From SG8-30 sp963695085 (GTDB lineage Bacteria > Pseudomonadota > Gammaproteobacteria > Steroidobacterales > Steroidobacteraceae), in assembly GCA_963695085.1 (NCBI GenBank), contig CAVOFV010000002.1:62001-126000 (forward strand): a DNA stretch of 64,000 nt, given 5' to 3'. The notes below the pieces were generated by a model. The model searched no databases and was not told the origin of the DNA. It saw only the letters and a list, made by a program, of their open reading frames with translations. A program made the translations under genes and the position numbers. Below, one piece after another: positions 8,485-17,651 of this stretch. Position 1 is the stretch's first letter; each line of letters starts with the position of its first letter.

Positions 8485-11400
8485 TCAGTTGATTCCGGTC
8501 TGCCGCCAGAAGGTGCGTACCGGCGCCGGGTTGATGCCGACACCGCAGCTTTCGACGCCGACCAGGCAGCGCGGCGGCGGGCGGCACTCGGCGCCCACAC
8601 AGGTCAGCTCGTCGTCCGGGGGCGGGAACACCCACACCACCTCCGGCGCGATGCCGCCCTGCGCGAGCCGGGAGTCACGGTCGTCGACCGAGGCCGGCGG
8701 CAGCAGCGGGTTGTCGCGGTTGAGTACCGGCGCGGCCGTAAAGGCGCTGATCGTGTACAGCCGGTTGACGCCTACGCCCGGCGAACAGGAGGCGCTCTGC
8801 ACCGTCGAGGCCGAGTTCGGCTCATAGGTCGTGAACTGGATCAGGTTGTTCACCGTGCGAGCCTCGGACAGGGACTTCTCGCCGGTCCAGGCGGCGCTCG
8901 GGCGGCGCAGGTCGATGCGCCAGCCGCTGGCGCCCGCCGGGATGATCGGCGCGATGTCGCTGGTCACGTCCAGCAGGTTCACGTCGGCCTCGGTGATCAC
9001 CGTGGCAGCGTTGTATTGCGCCTGGGTCAGGCGCGCCAGCGGCCGGTGATCGCGCAGGCTGTAGAAGCGGTCCTGCGTCTGGATGTCGAGCGGATGCCCG
9101 CGGTAGCCGGAGCCGAGCGCGATGTTGAGCCAGGTGCGGCCGCCGCCGTTCAGGTAGGCGACATCGGGCGCGCTGTAGAAGCGGCGGGTCGTGGCGGCCG
9201 GCCTGACCCCCAGGTGCGCGTTGCCCAGCGAGGCGAATACGCCGCCGGTCACCACCGAGGCCACTGGCTGGCCGTTGTTGATGTCGAAACGCCACACGCG
9301 CCCGCCCATGTCAGCGGCGTACATGCGGTCGGCGAAGCCGTCACCGGTGAGGTCGAGGACCCGGATGTCGGACGGGATCGAGTTGACCATCGAGGCCAGC
9401 CGCAGGTTGGCGCTGGCGTCGGTGCCCGGACCCGCGTACCACAGGCGGTCACCGCTGATCGCATCCACGATGTAGATGCGGTTGCCGGAGGCATCGGTCG
9501 CGTACGGACCGTTGTCCTGCACAGTGTCGTAGCCGCCGCCGATGACCAGCACCTGCTGCTGCGCGTTCTGCGCGGCGCCGCTGATGTTCACGCGCGCGAG
9601 CACGGGCGTGGACCAGCTCTGCCCGGCGCCGGGCAACTGCCTGGCGCCGGCCTCCGTCGGCCCGATCCGCCACAGCAGTTGCGGCGAGTTGCGGTCCGTC
9701 ACGTCGAGCGCGAAATACGAACTGCCGCCGCGGCGCATGCCCGCGTAGATGATCACGCGGTCGCCCAGCAGCGGCTCGACGATGCCGTTGTCGTTCAGGT
9801 CGATCTTGTTGACCTTGACGTTGCCGTCCAGGCCGTAGACACGGTTCGTGATGCCGGGGTTCACGTACAGGTCGCGGGTCCGCGACAGCAACTGTTGCGG
9901 CATGAAGGCCCACAGCTCGTCGCCCGTCATGGTGTCGATGGCATGCAGGAAGCCCTCGTTGGTCACCGCGAAGATGACGCCGTCGTTCGGGTCCCGGCTG
10001 GCCACCGTGCCGCCGTAGATCACCGTCGCCGGCCGGCCCTGCATCGGGTCGCCCATCGCCTGGCGCGCATCGATGGTGCTGCCGTTGTTGTTCACGTCGT
10101 CGAGGTCCTGGCCACGCAGCCAGTTGATCAGCGCGTCACGGCCCGGCGCCTCGAGCAGGCCGAGGCCCAGCGTGGCGGTCGTGATCGTGAGGTTGGCGAC
10201 CGAGATGTGATTCAGCGCGTTGGTGATCGGCACCAGGCTGTTCAGGTTCGTGTAGACATTGCGCGAGGCAATCGCGGCCGGCAGCCGGCTCGCGGCGCCA
10301 CCCTGGCGCGCCACGTCGCCGTCCACGGTGGCGCTCCAGTAGCTCTGGGCGGTCGACCGGAAGAAGCCGGTGTTGATGTCGACCGCCGGCAGGCCTGCGG
10401 AGTCCAGGATCGTGCCGTCGGTGGCGAACCGGTACTTCTTGATGTTGCCCGGCCACGCGTAGGTCTCGGTTGGCTTGAAGACCGACACGTACAGGTCGTT
10501 CAGGTTCTGCGTGCGGTTGAAGGCGTTGACCGACACCGCGGGCGCCGTGAACGAAGTGTTGAAGCTGAGGATATTGCGCACGATCGTGGTCAGCACCGCG
10601 CTCAGGCTCGCGGTATCGCCGGCCGGGTAGAACTCGCCGCCGCCGAGGGCGGCCGTGTTCCTCAGCGCAGCCGTGCCGGCCACGCCGAGGTCGTCGCCGA
10701 AGCCGATCGTGTAGGTGACCACGTTCTGCAGGTCAGCGAGCGACCCCATGAGGTCGTTGTTGTACATGTACTCGGCGATTTCCTCGAGGCAGCGCCCGGC
10801 GCCGGCGCCGGTGCAGCCCCGGCCGATCAGGCCCTGGATCTGCGCATCCGCGCTGTTGTCGGCGGTCGGCTCGCCGTCCGACAGCAGCACGATGTAGTTG
10901 CGCTGGCAGGAAATCTCGATCGGGCTCAGGTATCGGGACTGGTCCGTGGGCCTGCGCGAGGAAGACACGCTGGGCACGATCGGCGTCGCGGCCCCGGCCA
11001 CGGTCTTTGAGGTCAGGCCGAAGCGCACCGGCAGGCCGCTGTAGTACAGGTAGGCCTCGTACATGGTCTCCGACAGCGGCGTGTTGCCCGCGTCATTCAG
11101 CGCAGCGATGTCGTTCCGCATGTCGGCCGCATTGGCCGCGACCGGCAGGATTTCGCGCATCACCATGCCGCCCTCGGCGGAGCAGCCGTTCCACGGCGCG
11201 CACTGGGCGCTGTTGTTGAAGTTGTTGCTGAAGCGCATCAGGCCCACGTTGACGTTGTCGGCCGCCGCCAGCTGGTTGATGGTCTGCGTGGCGGTGTCCT
11301 GCATGATCTGCAGGCGCGTCCGGGTGACGGTCCTGGGGCCGTGGTACCAGTTCACATAGTTGGCGGAATAGAACGTGTAGTCACGGATGCCGTTTGAATT

Positions 11401-11961
11401 CCAGTTGATCGCCTGCGCCGAATTGGCGGTCCACGGACCGACACCGTTGCCGTCCGCCGCCCACAATCTCGCGGCATCGACGCCGTCGCCATGCACGCCC
11501 GCATCGGCCCTGCATTCGAGCCACTCGGTGGCTCCGTCCAGTTCATTGGACAGACTGCGCCACCGGTTGTTGCGCCAATGGCCGGCGTCGCTGGCGTAGT
11601 AGGAGCCGATCGCGGCCAGGCCGGCAAGGGCGGCATTGCACCTGAACTGCGGAATGGAGATCCAGTTTCTGGTCGCACAGTTCGGCGGGCCGGCCGGATT
11701 GCCCGTGGCGTAGTAGACCCGGCCGTTGCTGCACGTGCCGGGAAACATGACGGACGGGTCGTAGGGCGTCTGGGTCACGACATTGGTGCCCATGCTGCCG
11801 GAGGTGTCGAAGACGAACAGGATGTTCGGCCGCTGCGAGGAGACCGAGTTCGGCACGCCCTGGAAGATCTCGGCCTCGTCGGCGACGGCGGCGGCGCCGG
11901 CCAGCGTCAGGAGGGCAGCGGCGGCGGTCACGCGGACGGCCCGGAAGGTTGATTTGTTCAT
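8485..11961 (-). CDS. pilY1: PilY1-type pilus tip adhesin/assembly protein
   Basis: 1158 aa with an Ala-rich signal peptide (residues 1 to about 27). A von Willebrand A domain starts near residue 46 and keeps the MIDAS triad DTSGS (D52, S54, S56). The C-terminal half is the PilY1 beta-propeller, with GMRRGGSSYFALDVTD and the calcium-loop-like sequences DLNDNGIVEPLLGD and DLTGDGFADRMYAAD. Known PilY1 proteins cap the pilus tip, counter PilT-driven retraction and bind surfaces. The start ATG 11961 leads straight into the signal peptide; the open frame continues upstream, but without signal-like sequence. It lies between the unknown CxxC gene and pilE. Confidence 0.92.
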   Translation of the reverse strand: MNKSTFRAVRVTAAAALLTLAGAAAVADEAEIFQGVPNSVSSQRPNILFVFDTSGSMGTNVVTQTPYDPSVMFPGTCSNGRVYYATGNPAGPPNCATRNWISIPQFRCNAALAGLAAIGSYYASDAGHWRNNRWRSLSNELDGATEWLECRADAGVHGDGVDAARLWAADGNGVGPWTANSAQAINWNSNGIRDYTFYSANYVNWYHGPRTVTRTRLQIMQDTATQTINQLAAADNVNVGLMRFSNNFNNSAQCAPWNGCSAEGGMVMREILPVAANAADMRNDIAALNDAGNTPLSETMYEAYLYYSGLPVRFGLTSKTVAGAATPIVPSVSSSRRPTDQSRYLSPIEISCQRNYIVLLSDGEPTADNSADAQIQGLIGRGCTGAGAGRCLEEIAEYMYNNDLMGSLADLQNVVTYTIGFGDDLGVAGTAALRNTAALGGGEFYPAGDTASLSAVLTTIVRNILSFNTSFTAPAVSVNAFNRTQNLNDLYVSVFKPTETYAWPGNIKKYRFATDGTILDSAGLPAVDINTGFFRSTAQSYWSATVDGDVARQGGAASRLPAAIASRNVYTNLNSLVPITNALNHISVANLTITTATLGLGLLEAPGRDALINWLRGQDLDDVNNNGSTIDARQAMGDPMQGRPATVIYGGTVASRDPNDGVIFAVTNEGFLHAIDTMTGDELWAFMPQQLLSRTRDLYVNPGITNRVYGLDGNVKVNKIDLNDNGIVEPLLGDRVIIYAGMRRGGSSYFALDVTDRNSPQLLWRIGPTEAGARQLPGAGQSWSTPVLARVNISGAAQNAQQQVLVIGGGYDTVQDNGPYATDASGNRIYIVDAISGDRLWYAGPGTDASANLRLASMVNSIPSDIRVLDLTGDGFADRMYAADMGGRVWRFDINNGQPVASVVTGGVFASLGNAHLGVRPAATTRRFYSAPDVAYLNGGGRTWLNIALGSGYRGHPLDIQTQDRFYSLRDHRPLARLTQAQYNAATVITEADVNLLDVTSDIAPIIPAGASGWRIDLRRPSAAWTGEKSLSEARTVNNLIQFTTYEPNSASTVQSASCSPGVGVNRLYTISAFTAAPVLNRDNPLLPPASVDDRDSRLAQGGIAPEVVWVFPPPDDELTCVGAECRPPPRCLVGVESCGVGINPAPVRTFWRQTGIN

Positions 11962-11972
11962 GGCGGGTGCAC

Positions 11973-12359
11973 TCACTGTGAGGCCGCGCCCGCGCCGGCA
12001 TCCAGGCGCAGGCGGGTCAGGGTATCGGTTCCGGTGCGGTAGAAGACGTACAGCAGGCTCGGGTTCTTGATGGCGGCAGCACGCAGCCGGGCGTAGGACA
12101 CCGGCTCGTTGCCGATGTAGTAGCGCGTGTCGGCGTCGAACCTCAGCAGCCGCGACTTGCAGGCGGCGCATTCCCTGGCCGTCAGCGCGCCGGACGCGGC
12201 GGCGGGCAGCGGCACCACCTCGGTGGAGGATTCGATGCACTGCTCGATGTTCTTCATCCGCGACTGCGCCATGGCCGGTGCCACGACCAGGCCGGCCAGC
12301 AGCACGGCCAGCAGGCTGGCGCGCGCGCAGGTGGGAGTGCGGGTGACTGGATGGTTCAT
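11973..12359 (-). CDS. Unknown exported protein with a CxxC motif in the minor-pilin operon
   Basis: 128 aa, family not recognised. An N-terminal signal peptide is clear (hydrophobic residues about 14-29, cleavage near AMA-Q31). The mature part has three cysteines: C41 in EQCIESS, and C64 and C67 in ARECAACKSR. It ends with YVFYRTGTDTLTRLRLD. A good ribosome site (GGAGAG) lies just upstream of ATG 12359. It is only 11 bases before pilY1 and 20 after pilX, so it is surely co-transcribed. P. aeruginosa has the small gene pilY2 on the other side of pilY1; I see no similarity that would let me call this PilY2. A role in PilY1 or pilin folding or assembly is inference from position. Confidence 0.8.
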   Translation of the reverse strand: MNHPVTRTPTCARASLLAVLLAGLVVAPAMAQSRMKNIEQCIESSTEVVPLPAAASGALTARECAACKSRLLRFDADTRYYIGNEPVSYARLRAAAIKNPSLLYVFYRTGTDTLTRLRLDAGAGAASQ

Positions 12360-12379
12360 GTGTTGCTCTCCGAATTGGC

Positions 12380-12844
12380 TCAGCTGCCGCCCGGCCCGAC
12401 GATGTAGAAGCCCTGCACGTGCTGCGACTGGGCGTTGCCGGGCGCCGTGCCGCTGGTGTTGGCCACGAAGTGAAAGGCCGTAAAACCGCTGCCGATGCTG
12501 TAGCCGGTCAGCCCGGGGCCGGCCGCGGTCTGGCCGGCATACTGCACCTGGAATGAATACTCGTCGCCCGGCATGTTGGGCATCGCCACCGCCGGCTGCG
12601 TGAACGGCGCGCTGGTGCTCAGCGGGGCGTTGGCCAGCGCCATCTCGACCGCGACCTCGGCGGCCTGGAAGGCGCGTTCCTGCAGCTGGGTATTGCCGAC
12701 CATGCGCAGCTCCAGCCGTGAGGTCATCACGCCGGAGACCGCGAGGATCGTCAGCACCAGCAGCAGGATCAGCCCGATGACCAGCGCCGCGCCGTGCTGC
12801 CGGAGCGGGGGAACTGCGCCGTAAAGGGTGGTATTCCGGTTCAT
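12380..12844 (-). CDS. pilX: PilX, type IV pilus minor pilin
   Basis: 154 aa. The N-terminus is a long basic leader followed by HGAALVIGLILLLVLTILAV, the PilX pattern: cleavage after G, then AALVIGL instead of the FTLIE of major pilins, so mature Glu5 is missing. The motif ELRMVGNTQLQERAFQAAE matches the PilX/PilW-linked domain (PilX_N family). It is one of the initiation pilins that prime pilus assembly. Its ATG overlaps the pilW stop by four bases. The C-terminus is rich in glycine and small residues. The identification is strong from leader type plus position. Confidence 0.87.
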   Translation of the reverse strand: MNRNTTLYGAVPPLRQHGAALVIGLILLLVLTILAVSGVMTSRLELRMVGNTQLQERAFQAAEVAVEMALANAPLSTSAPFTQPAVAMPNMPGDEYSFQVQYAGQTAAGPGLTGYSIGSGFTAFHFVANTSGTAPGNAQSQHVQGFYIVGPGGS

Positions 12845-13860
12845 CGCCGCGTATTCCTCAGTGTCATCGTCTTGCTGACCAGCACGCGCCGGAAGGCGTC
12901 GTTCGGCGTGATGGCCGCGGCGCCGACCCGGTCGGCGTAGGTGTAGGTGCGGCCGTCGACGAACCCGGCTTCCTGCTGCTCGGCGCGCACCAGCAGCCAG
13001 ACGCGCGTGGCCACGATCTCCTGGCCGGCCGCGATGGCGGTCCCCGGCGGCACGAAGAAATCGGCGTTCTGGTCGGCATTGCTGTCCACGCCGTACTCGA
13101 CCTGCAGGTCCTCGATCCCGGGGACGATCTCCTGGTCCAGGATCACCGGCGCGCCGCCCGCGAAGCCCAGCTGCTTGCGGCGCAGCGAGGGCGTGCCCGG
13201 GCGCTGGTTGGAGTCGGTGTCGATGTAGTAGCCGTTCACGACCACCGCCCTGGATTCGGACAGCGGCGGCGAGTAGCCGGCCGGCACGGCATTGCCGGCG
13301 AACAGCTGGCCCTGGATCCTGCTGGTCTGCAGCTTGATCTGCCCGTTGCTGGCGGCCAGCTGCCCGGCCGTCATGGCCTGCACCGAGGCGCGCCGGATGG
13401 TCAGCTGGTCGGCGCCGGCCATGGCCGCGCCGAAGGCTGCGCAAGTCAGCCCGTAGGCGTTGTTGTTGCCTTCGATGTAGGCCGGCAGCTTGACCGCCCA
13501 CATGGCGCCGCAGGAGTTGATCGTCACGGCATAGGGATTCAGGTCCGCCGGCAGCGCGTAGCCCGGATCCACCGCCGGGATGGCCGCGGGATCCAGCGCC
13601 GGGCCGTTGTCGACCAGGTCGGCGCGGCTGTGCAGGCCCCAGAAATTCGCCATGCGCAGGTCTGCCTCGATCGTGCTCATCGCGTAGCGCGCCGTTTCCT
13701 GCAGGCGCGCGGCCGCGTCGTTGGTGCGGTACAGGTCGCGGGTCTTGGCGAACACGCTGACCGCACCCGCCAGCAGGAAGGTGCCGATCGCCATGGCGAC
13801 CATCAGCTCGACCAGGCTCAGGCCCCGCTCGCGCCGGCCCATGGACAGGTGCGCGTTCAT
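12841..13860 (-). CDS. pilW: PilW, type IV pilus minor pilin
   Basis: 339 aa. The leader MNAHLSMGRRERG is followed by LSLVELMVAMAIGTFLLAGA, a prepilin helix with the conserved glutamate. Next comes FAKTRDLYRTNDAAARLQET, the PilW signature after the N-terminal helix. Large size is typical of PilW. With PilV, PilX and FimT it forms the priming complex beneath PilY1. The start overlaps the pilV stop (tcat at 13857-13860) and the end overlaps the pilX start, so translation of pilV, pilW and pilX is probably coupled. Confidence 0.9.
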   Translation of the reverse strand: MNAHLSMGRRERGLSLVELMVAMAIGTFLLAGAVSVFAKTRDLYRTNDAAARLQETARYAMSTIEADLRMANFWGLHSRADLVDNGPALDPAAIPAVDPGYALPADLNPYAVTINSCGAMWAVKLPAYIEGNNNAYGLTCAAFGAAMAGADQLTIRRASVQAMTAGQLAASNGQIKLQTSRIQGQLFAGNAVPAGYSPPLSESRAVVVNGYYIDTDSNQRPGTPSLRRKQLGFAGGAPVILDQEIVPGIEDLQVEYGVDSNADQNADFFVPPGTAIAAGQEIVATRVWLLVRAEQQEAGFVDGRTYTYADRVGAAAITPNDAFRRVLVSKTMTLRNTRR

Positions 13861-14315
13861 GTGGAGATCCCCACCTGGAACTGGACCGGCGCGATCTCGC
13901 CGACCTCGGCCCATTGCACGGTGATCAGGTAAGTCGCGGGCTGGCCGGCCGCGACCGGCGCGACCGCCGCGACCTGGCCCTGGCCGTTCGGCAGTTGCAG
14001 CGCCAGCGCGTTCTTCCAGCGGCTCAGGTCGGAGGCCGCGAGTTGCGCCGCCGTGCAGCCGGCGGTCGTGAAGCAGGCGTTGACCTCGGCGTGGGCGTCC
14101 GCAAACGCGCTGTTGTAGGCGGCGACCGCCGCGCGGTTGGAGCGGATCCGGTCGGCCAGGTCGGCGGCCAGCGCGACCGCCTGCGTGCGATAGATCGCGG
14201 TGCGGCCGGCGCGCAGGGTGTCCAGGTAGAGCGCCGCGATGCCGAGCAGGCCGATCGCCAGCACCACCAGCGCGACCAGCGCCTCGACCATCGTGAAGCC
14301 CGACTGCCTTTTCAT
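13857..14315 (-). CDS. pilV: PilV, type IV pilus minor pilin
   Basis: 152 aa from ATG 14315. The leader MKRQSG is followed by FTMVEALVALVVLAIGLLGI, the PilV pattern (VLAIGLLG). Start choice: in-frame ATGs also exist at 14327 and 14339. 14315 gives the six-residue leader usual for type IVa prepilins and has GGAC about eight bases upstream, while 14327 starts just after the fimT stop (14330-14332). Two cysteines (NACFTTAGC) may form a disulfide. PilV is the second gene after fimT, as in the Pseudomonas operon. Confidence 0.88.
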   Translation of the reverse strand: MKRQSGFTMVEALVALVVLAIGLLGIAALYLDTLRAGRTAIYRTQAVALAADLADRIRSNRAAVAAYNSAFADAHAEVNACFTTAGCTAAQLAASDLSRWKNALALQLPNGQGQVAAVAPVAAGQPATYLITVQWAEVGEIAPVQFQVGIST

Positions 14316-14329
14316 GTTCGTGTCCATGT

Positions 14330-14926
14330 TCAACTGCATCCGCCAATCGCGCCGCCGATCGCGGCGACCAGGGTCTGGATCTCGTTCCGGTCGCGGGTCA
14401 CGCCGGCGCGCCCGGTCGCGGAGATCAGGATGCCGCGCGCGGCCGACAACTCGCCGACCGAGGGGACATTGCCGCGCTGGTCGCAGATCACCAGCTGCGA
14501 CGCGGCGGGATTCAACGCAAAGCCGTTGTCGAGATAGGTGATGCTGAGCGGGTTCGCGGAGGCCCGCGCGCTGACCGTTGCCGGCAGCGGTTCGCGCTGC
14601 AGCAGCACCGCGTCGCCCGCATCGCGCTGGCCGTTCTGGTTGGCGTCCACGAAGGCGATCCAGCCCAGCAACTGCGCGGAGGCCGCACAGCCCGGGTTGG
14701 CAGCCAGCGCGTCGGCGCTGGTGCACACCGACACCGGCTGGCGGCGCTTGATGGCCTCCGAGCGGGCAAAGTGCAGCGCGACCATGACGTCGTTCGCCGC
14801 TCCGGTGATGCGCGCGTTGCGGATGAAGTCGCCCATGGCCGGCACGCCGATGCCGAGCAGCAGGCCCGCGACGGTCAGCACGACCATCAGCTCGAGCAAC
14901 GTGAAACCTCGTGTGCGGGTGTTCAT
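14330..14926 (-). CDS. fimT: FimT/FimU (GspH family) minor pilin
   Basis: 198 aa. The leader MNTRTRG is followed by FTLLELMVVLTVAGLLLGIG, then MGDFIRNARITGAANDVMVALHFARSEAIKRR, the GspH/FimT pattern (FimT is a DNA-binding minor pilin in some natural transformers). The C-terminal part holds several cysteines (VCTS, NPGC, LVICD, GGCS-end). It is the first gene of the leftward minor-pilin operon. A TTTGCA/TATAGT promoter-like pair ends eight bases before its ATG, and a CRP-type site lies about 116 bases upstream. Confidence 0.88.
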   Translation of the reverse strand: MNTRTRGFTLLELMVVLTVAGLLLGIGVPAMGDFIRNARITGAANDVMVALHFARSEAIKRRQPVSVCTSADALAANPGCAASAQLLGWIAFVDANQNGQRDAGDAVLLQREPLPATVSARASANPLSITYLDNGFALNPAASQLVICDQRGNVPSVGELSAARGILISATGRAGVTRDRNEIQTLVAAIGGAIGGCS

Positions 14927-14934
14927 GGAGGTGA

Positions 14935-14962
14935 ACTATAGGCGTGCGGGCGGCGCTGCAAA
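14935..14962 (-). promoter_or_regulatory. Candidate promoter of the minor-pilin operon
   Basis: On the minus strand, TATAGT (14940-14935, five of six to the sigma-70 -10) is preceded after 16 bases by TTTGCA (14962-14957, four of six to the -35). The -10 ends only eight bases before the fimT ATG, so transcription from here would give a leaderless or nearly leaderless mRNA. Consistent with that, the bases just before the ATG (CACCTCC) are not a Shine-Dalgarno sequence. Inference from pattern only. Confidence 0.4.
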
Positions 14963-15041
14963 GGGCCATCCGACGGGCGCGGCGCGGGTGGCGACGAGCG
15001 GCAAAAAACGGTTCCCGATCAGTCCTTTATGTCAATCTCTT

Positions 15042-15057
15042 TGTGACGCACTTCACA
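15042..15057. promoter_or_regulatory. CRP/Vfr/Clp-type binding site
   Basis: TGTGA (15042-15046), six bases, TCACA (15053-15057): both half-sites match the CRP consensus perfectly and the flanks are T/A-rich. The site lies nearly midway between fimT (leftward start 14926) and pyrG (rightward start 15175). A perfect TTGACA on the minus strand (15035-15030) begins six bases beyond it on the fimT side. CRP-family proteins (Vfr in Pseudomonas, Clp in Xanthomonas) are known regulators of type IV pili, so the pilin operon is the likelier target. Confidence 0.6.
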
Positions 15058-15174
15058 TTTTCGATGGTGCCGTGCGCGGCTCTCCGCTAGACTGAACTCC
15101 CGTCGTGATGCGCACGCGGCCGGCCCGGCCGGATGCCTCGCGTTTGGTCCCCAGCAGGCGGCGGGAGTTCCTGG

Positions 15175-16817
<1,643 letters not shown>

Positions 16818-16821
<4 letters not shown>

Positions 16822-17651
16822 AGCTGTGCGGCTTCGAGGCCGGCGCCGACCGGCCGCTGTTCCTGATTGCCGGGCCCTGTGTCGTCGAGAGCGAAGCGTT
16901 GACGGTCGAGATCGCCGGCCGGCTGCGCGACCTGACCGCGAGCCTCGGCGTGCCATTCATCTTCAAGGCCTCCTACGACAAGGCCAACCGCTCCTCGGCC
17001 GCCTCGTATCGCGGCCCGGGCATCGAGGCGGGGCTGCGCATCCTGGCCGGCGTGAAGCGCCAGCTGGGTGTGCCGGTGCTGACCGACGTGCACGAAGACT
17101 CGCCGCTCGATGAAGTGGCCGCAGCGGTCGACGTGTTGCAGACGCCGGCGTTCCTGTGCCGGCAGACCAACTTCATCGTCAACGCCTGCTCGCAGGGCCG
17201 GCCGGTCAACATCAAGAAGGGCCAGTTCCTGAGCCCGTGGGAAATGCAGAACGTGCTGGACAAGGCGCGCTCCACCGGCAACCAGCAGTTACTGCTGTGC
17301 GAGCGGGGCTTCAGCTTCGGCTACAACAACCTGGTGTCGGACATGCGCTCGCTGGCCGTCATGCGCGGCTTCGGCGCGCCGGTGGTGTTCGACGCGACCC
17401 ACTCGGTGCAGTTGCCGGGCGGCAAGGGCTCGGCCTCCGGCGGGCAGCGCGAGTTCATACCGGTGCTGGCGCGTGCGGCGGTGGCCGCCGGCGTGGCCGG
17501 CGTGTTCATGGAAACGCATCCCGAACCCGCGCAGGCGCTGTCCGACGGGCCCAACGCATGGCCGCTGGACCGCATGCCCGCGCTGCTCGAGACGCTCGTC
17601 GAGCTCGACCGCAGCGTGAAGTCACGCCCCTTCGAAGAGGATCGCCTGTGA
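16818..17651 (+). CDS. kdsA: KdsA, 3-deoxy-8-phosphooctulonate synthase (metal-dependent type)
   Basis: 277 aa. It condenses arabinose 5-phosphate and PEP to Kdo-8-phosphate for the LPS core. Conserved: KANRSS (55-60), SYRGPG (63-68), and SDGPNAWPL near the end. The residue that is asparagine in the E. coli enzyme (GMNVLES) is cysteine here (AGPCVVES, C21). C21, H195, E232 and D243 have exactly the spacing (174, 37, 11) of the metal ligands C11, H185, E222 and D233 of the Aquifex enzyme. It should therefore be a class II, divalent-metal-dependent KdsA. The start overlaps the pyrG stop (ATGA). The order pyrG-kdsA-eno is standard. Confidence 0.96.

Noticed and set aside
8332..11010. An 892-codon forward open frame opposite pilY1
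   Set aside because: Low-complexity, Arg/Val/Asp-rich translation without motifs, while the reverse strand encodes a full PilY1 with signal peptide, VWA and propeller domains.
14941..14975. Sigma-54 promoter for the pilin operon (GGCC...TTGC)
   Set aside because: The GG and GC elements are six bases apart, not the ten required for a -24/-12 promoter.
15088..15174. Riboswitch or attenuator in the pyrG leader
   Set aside because: The leader has no strong hairpin series or pyrimidine-run initiation site; CTP-dependent attenuation of pyrG is known from Gram-positive bacteria.
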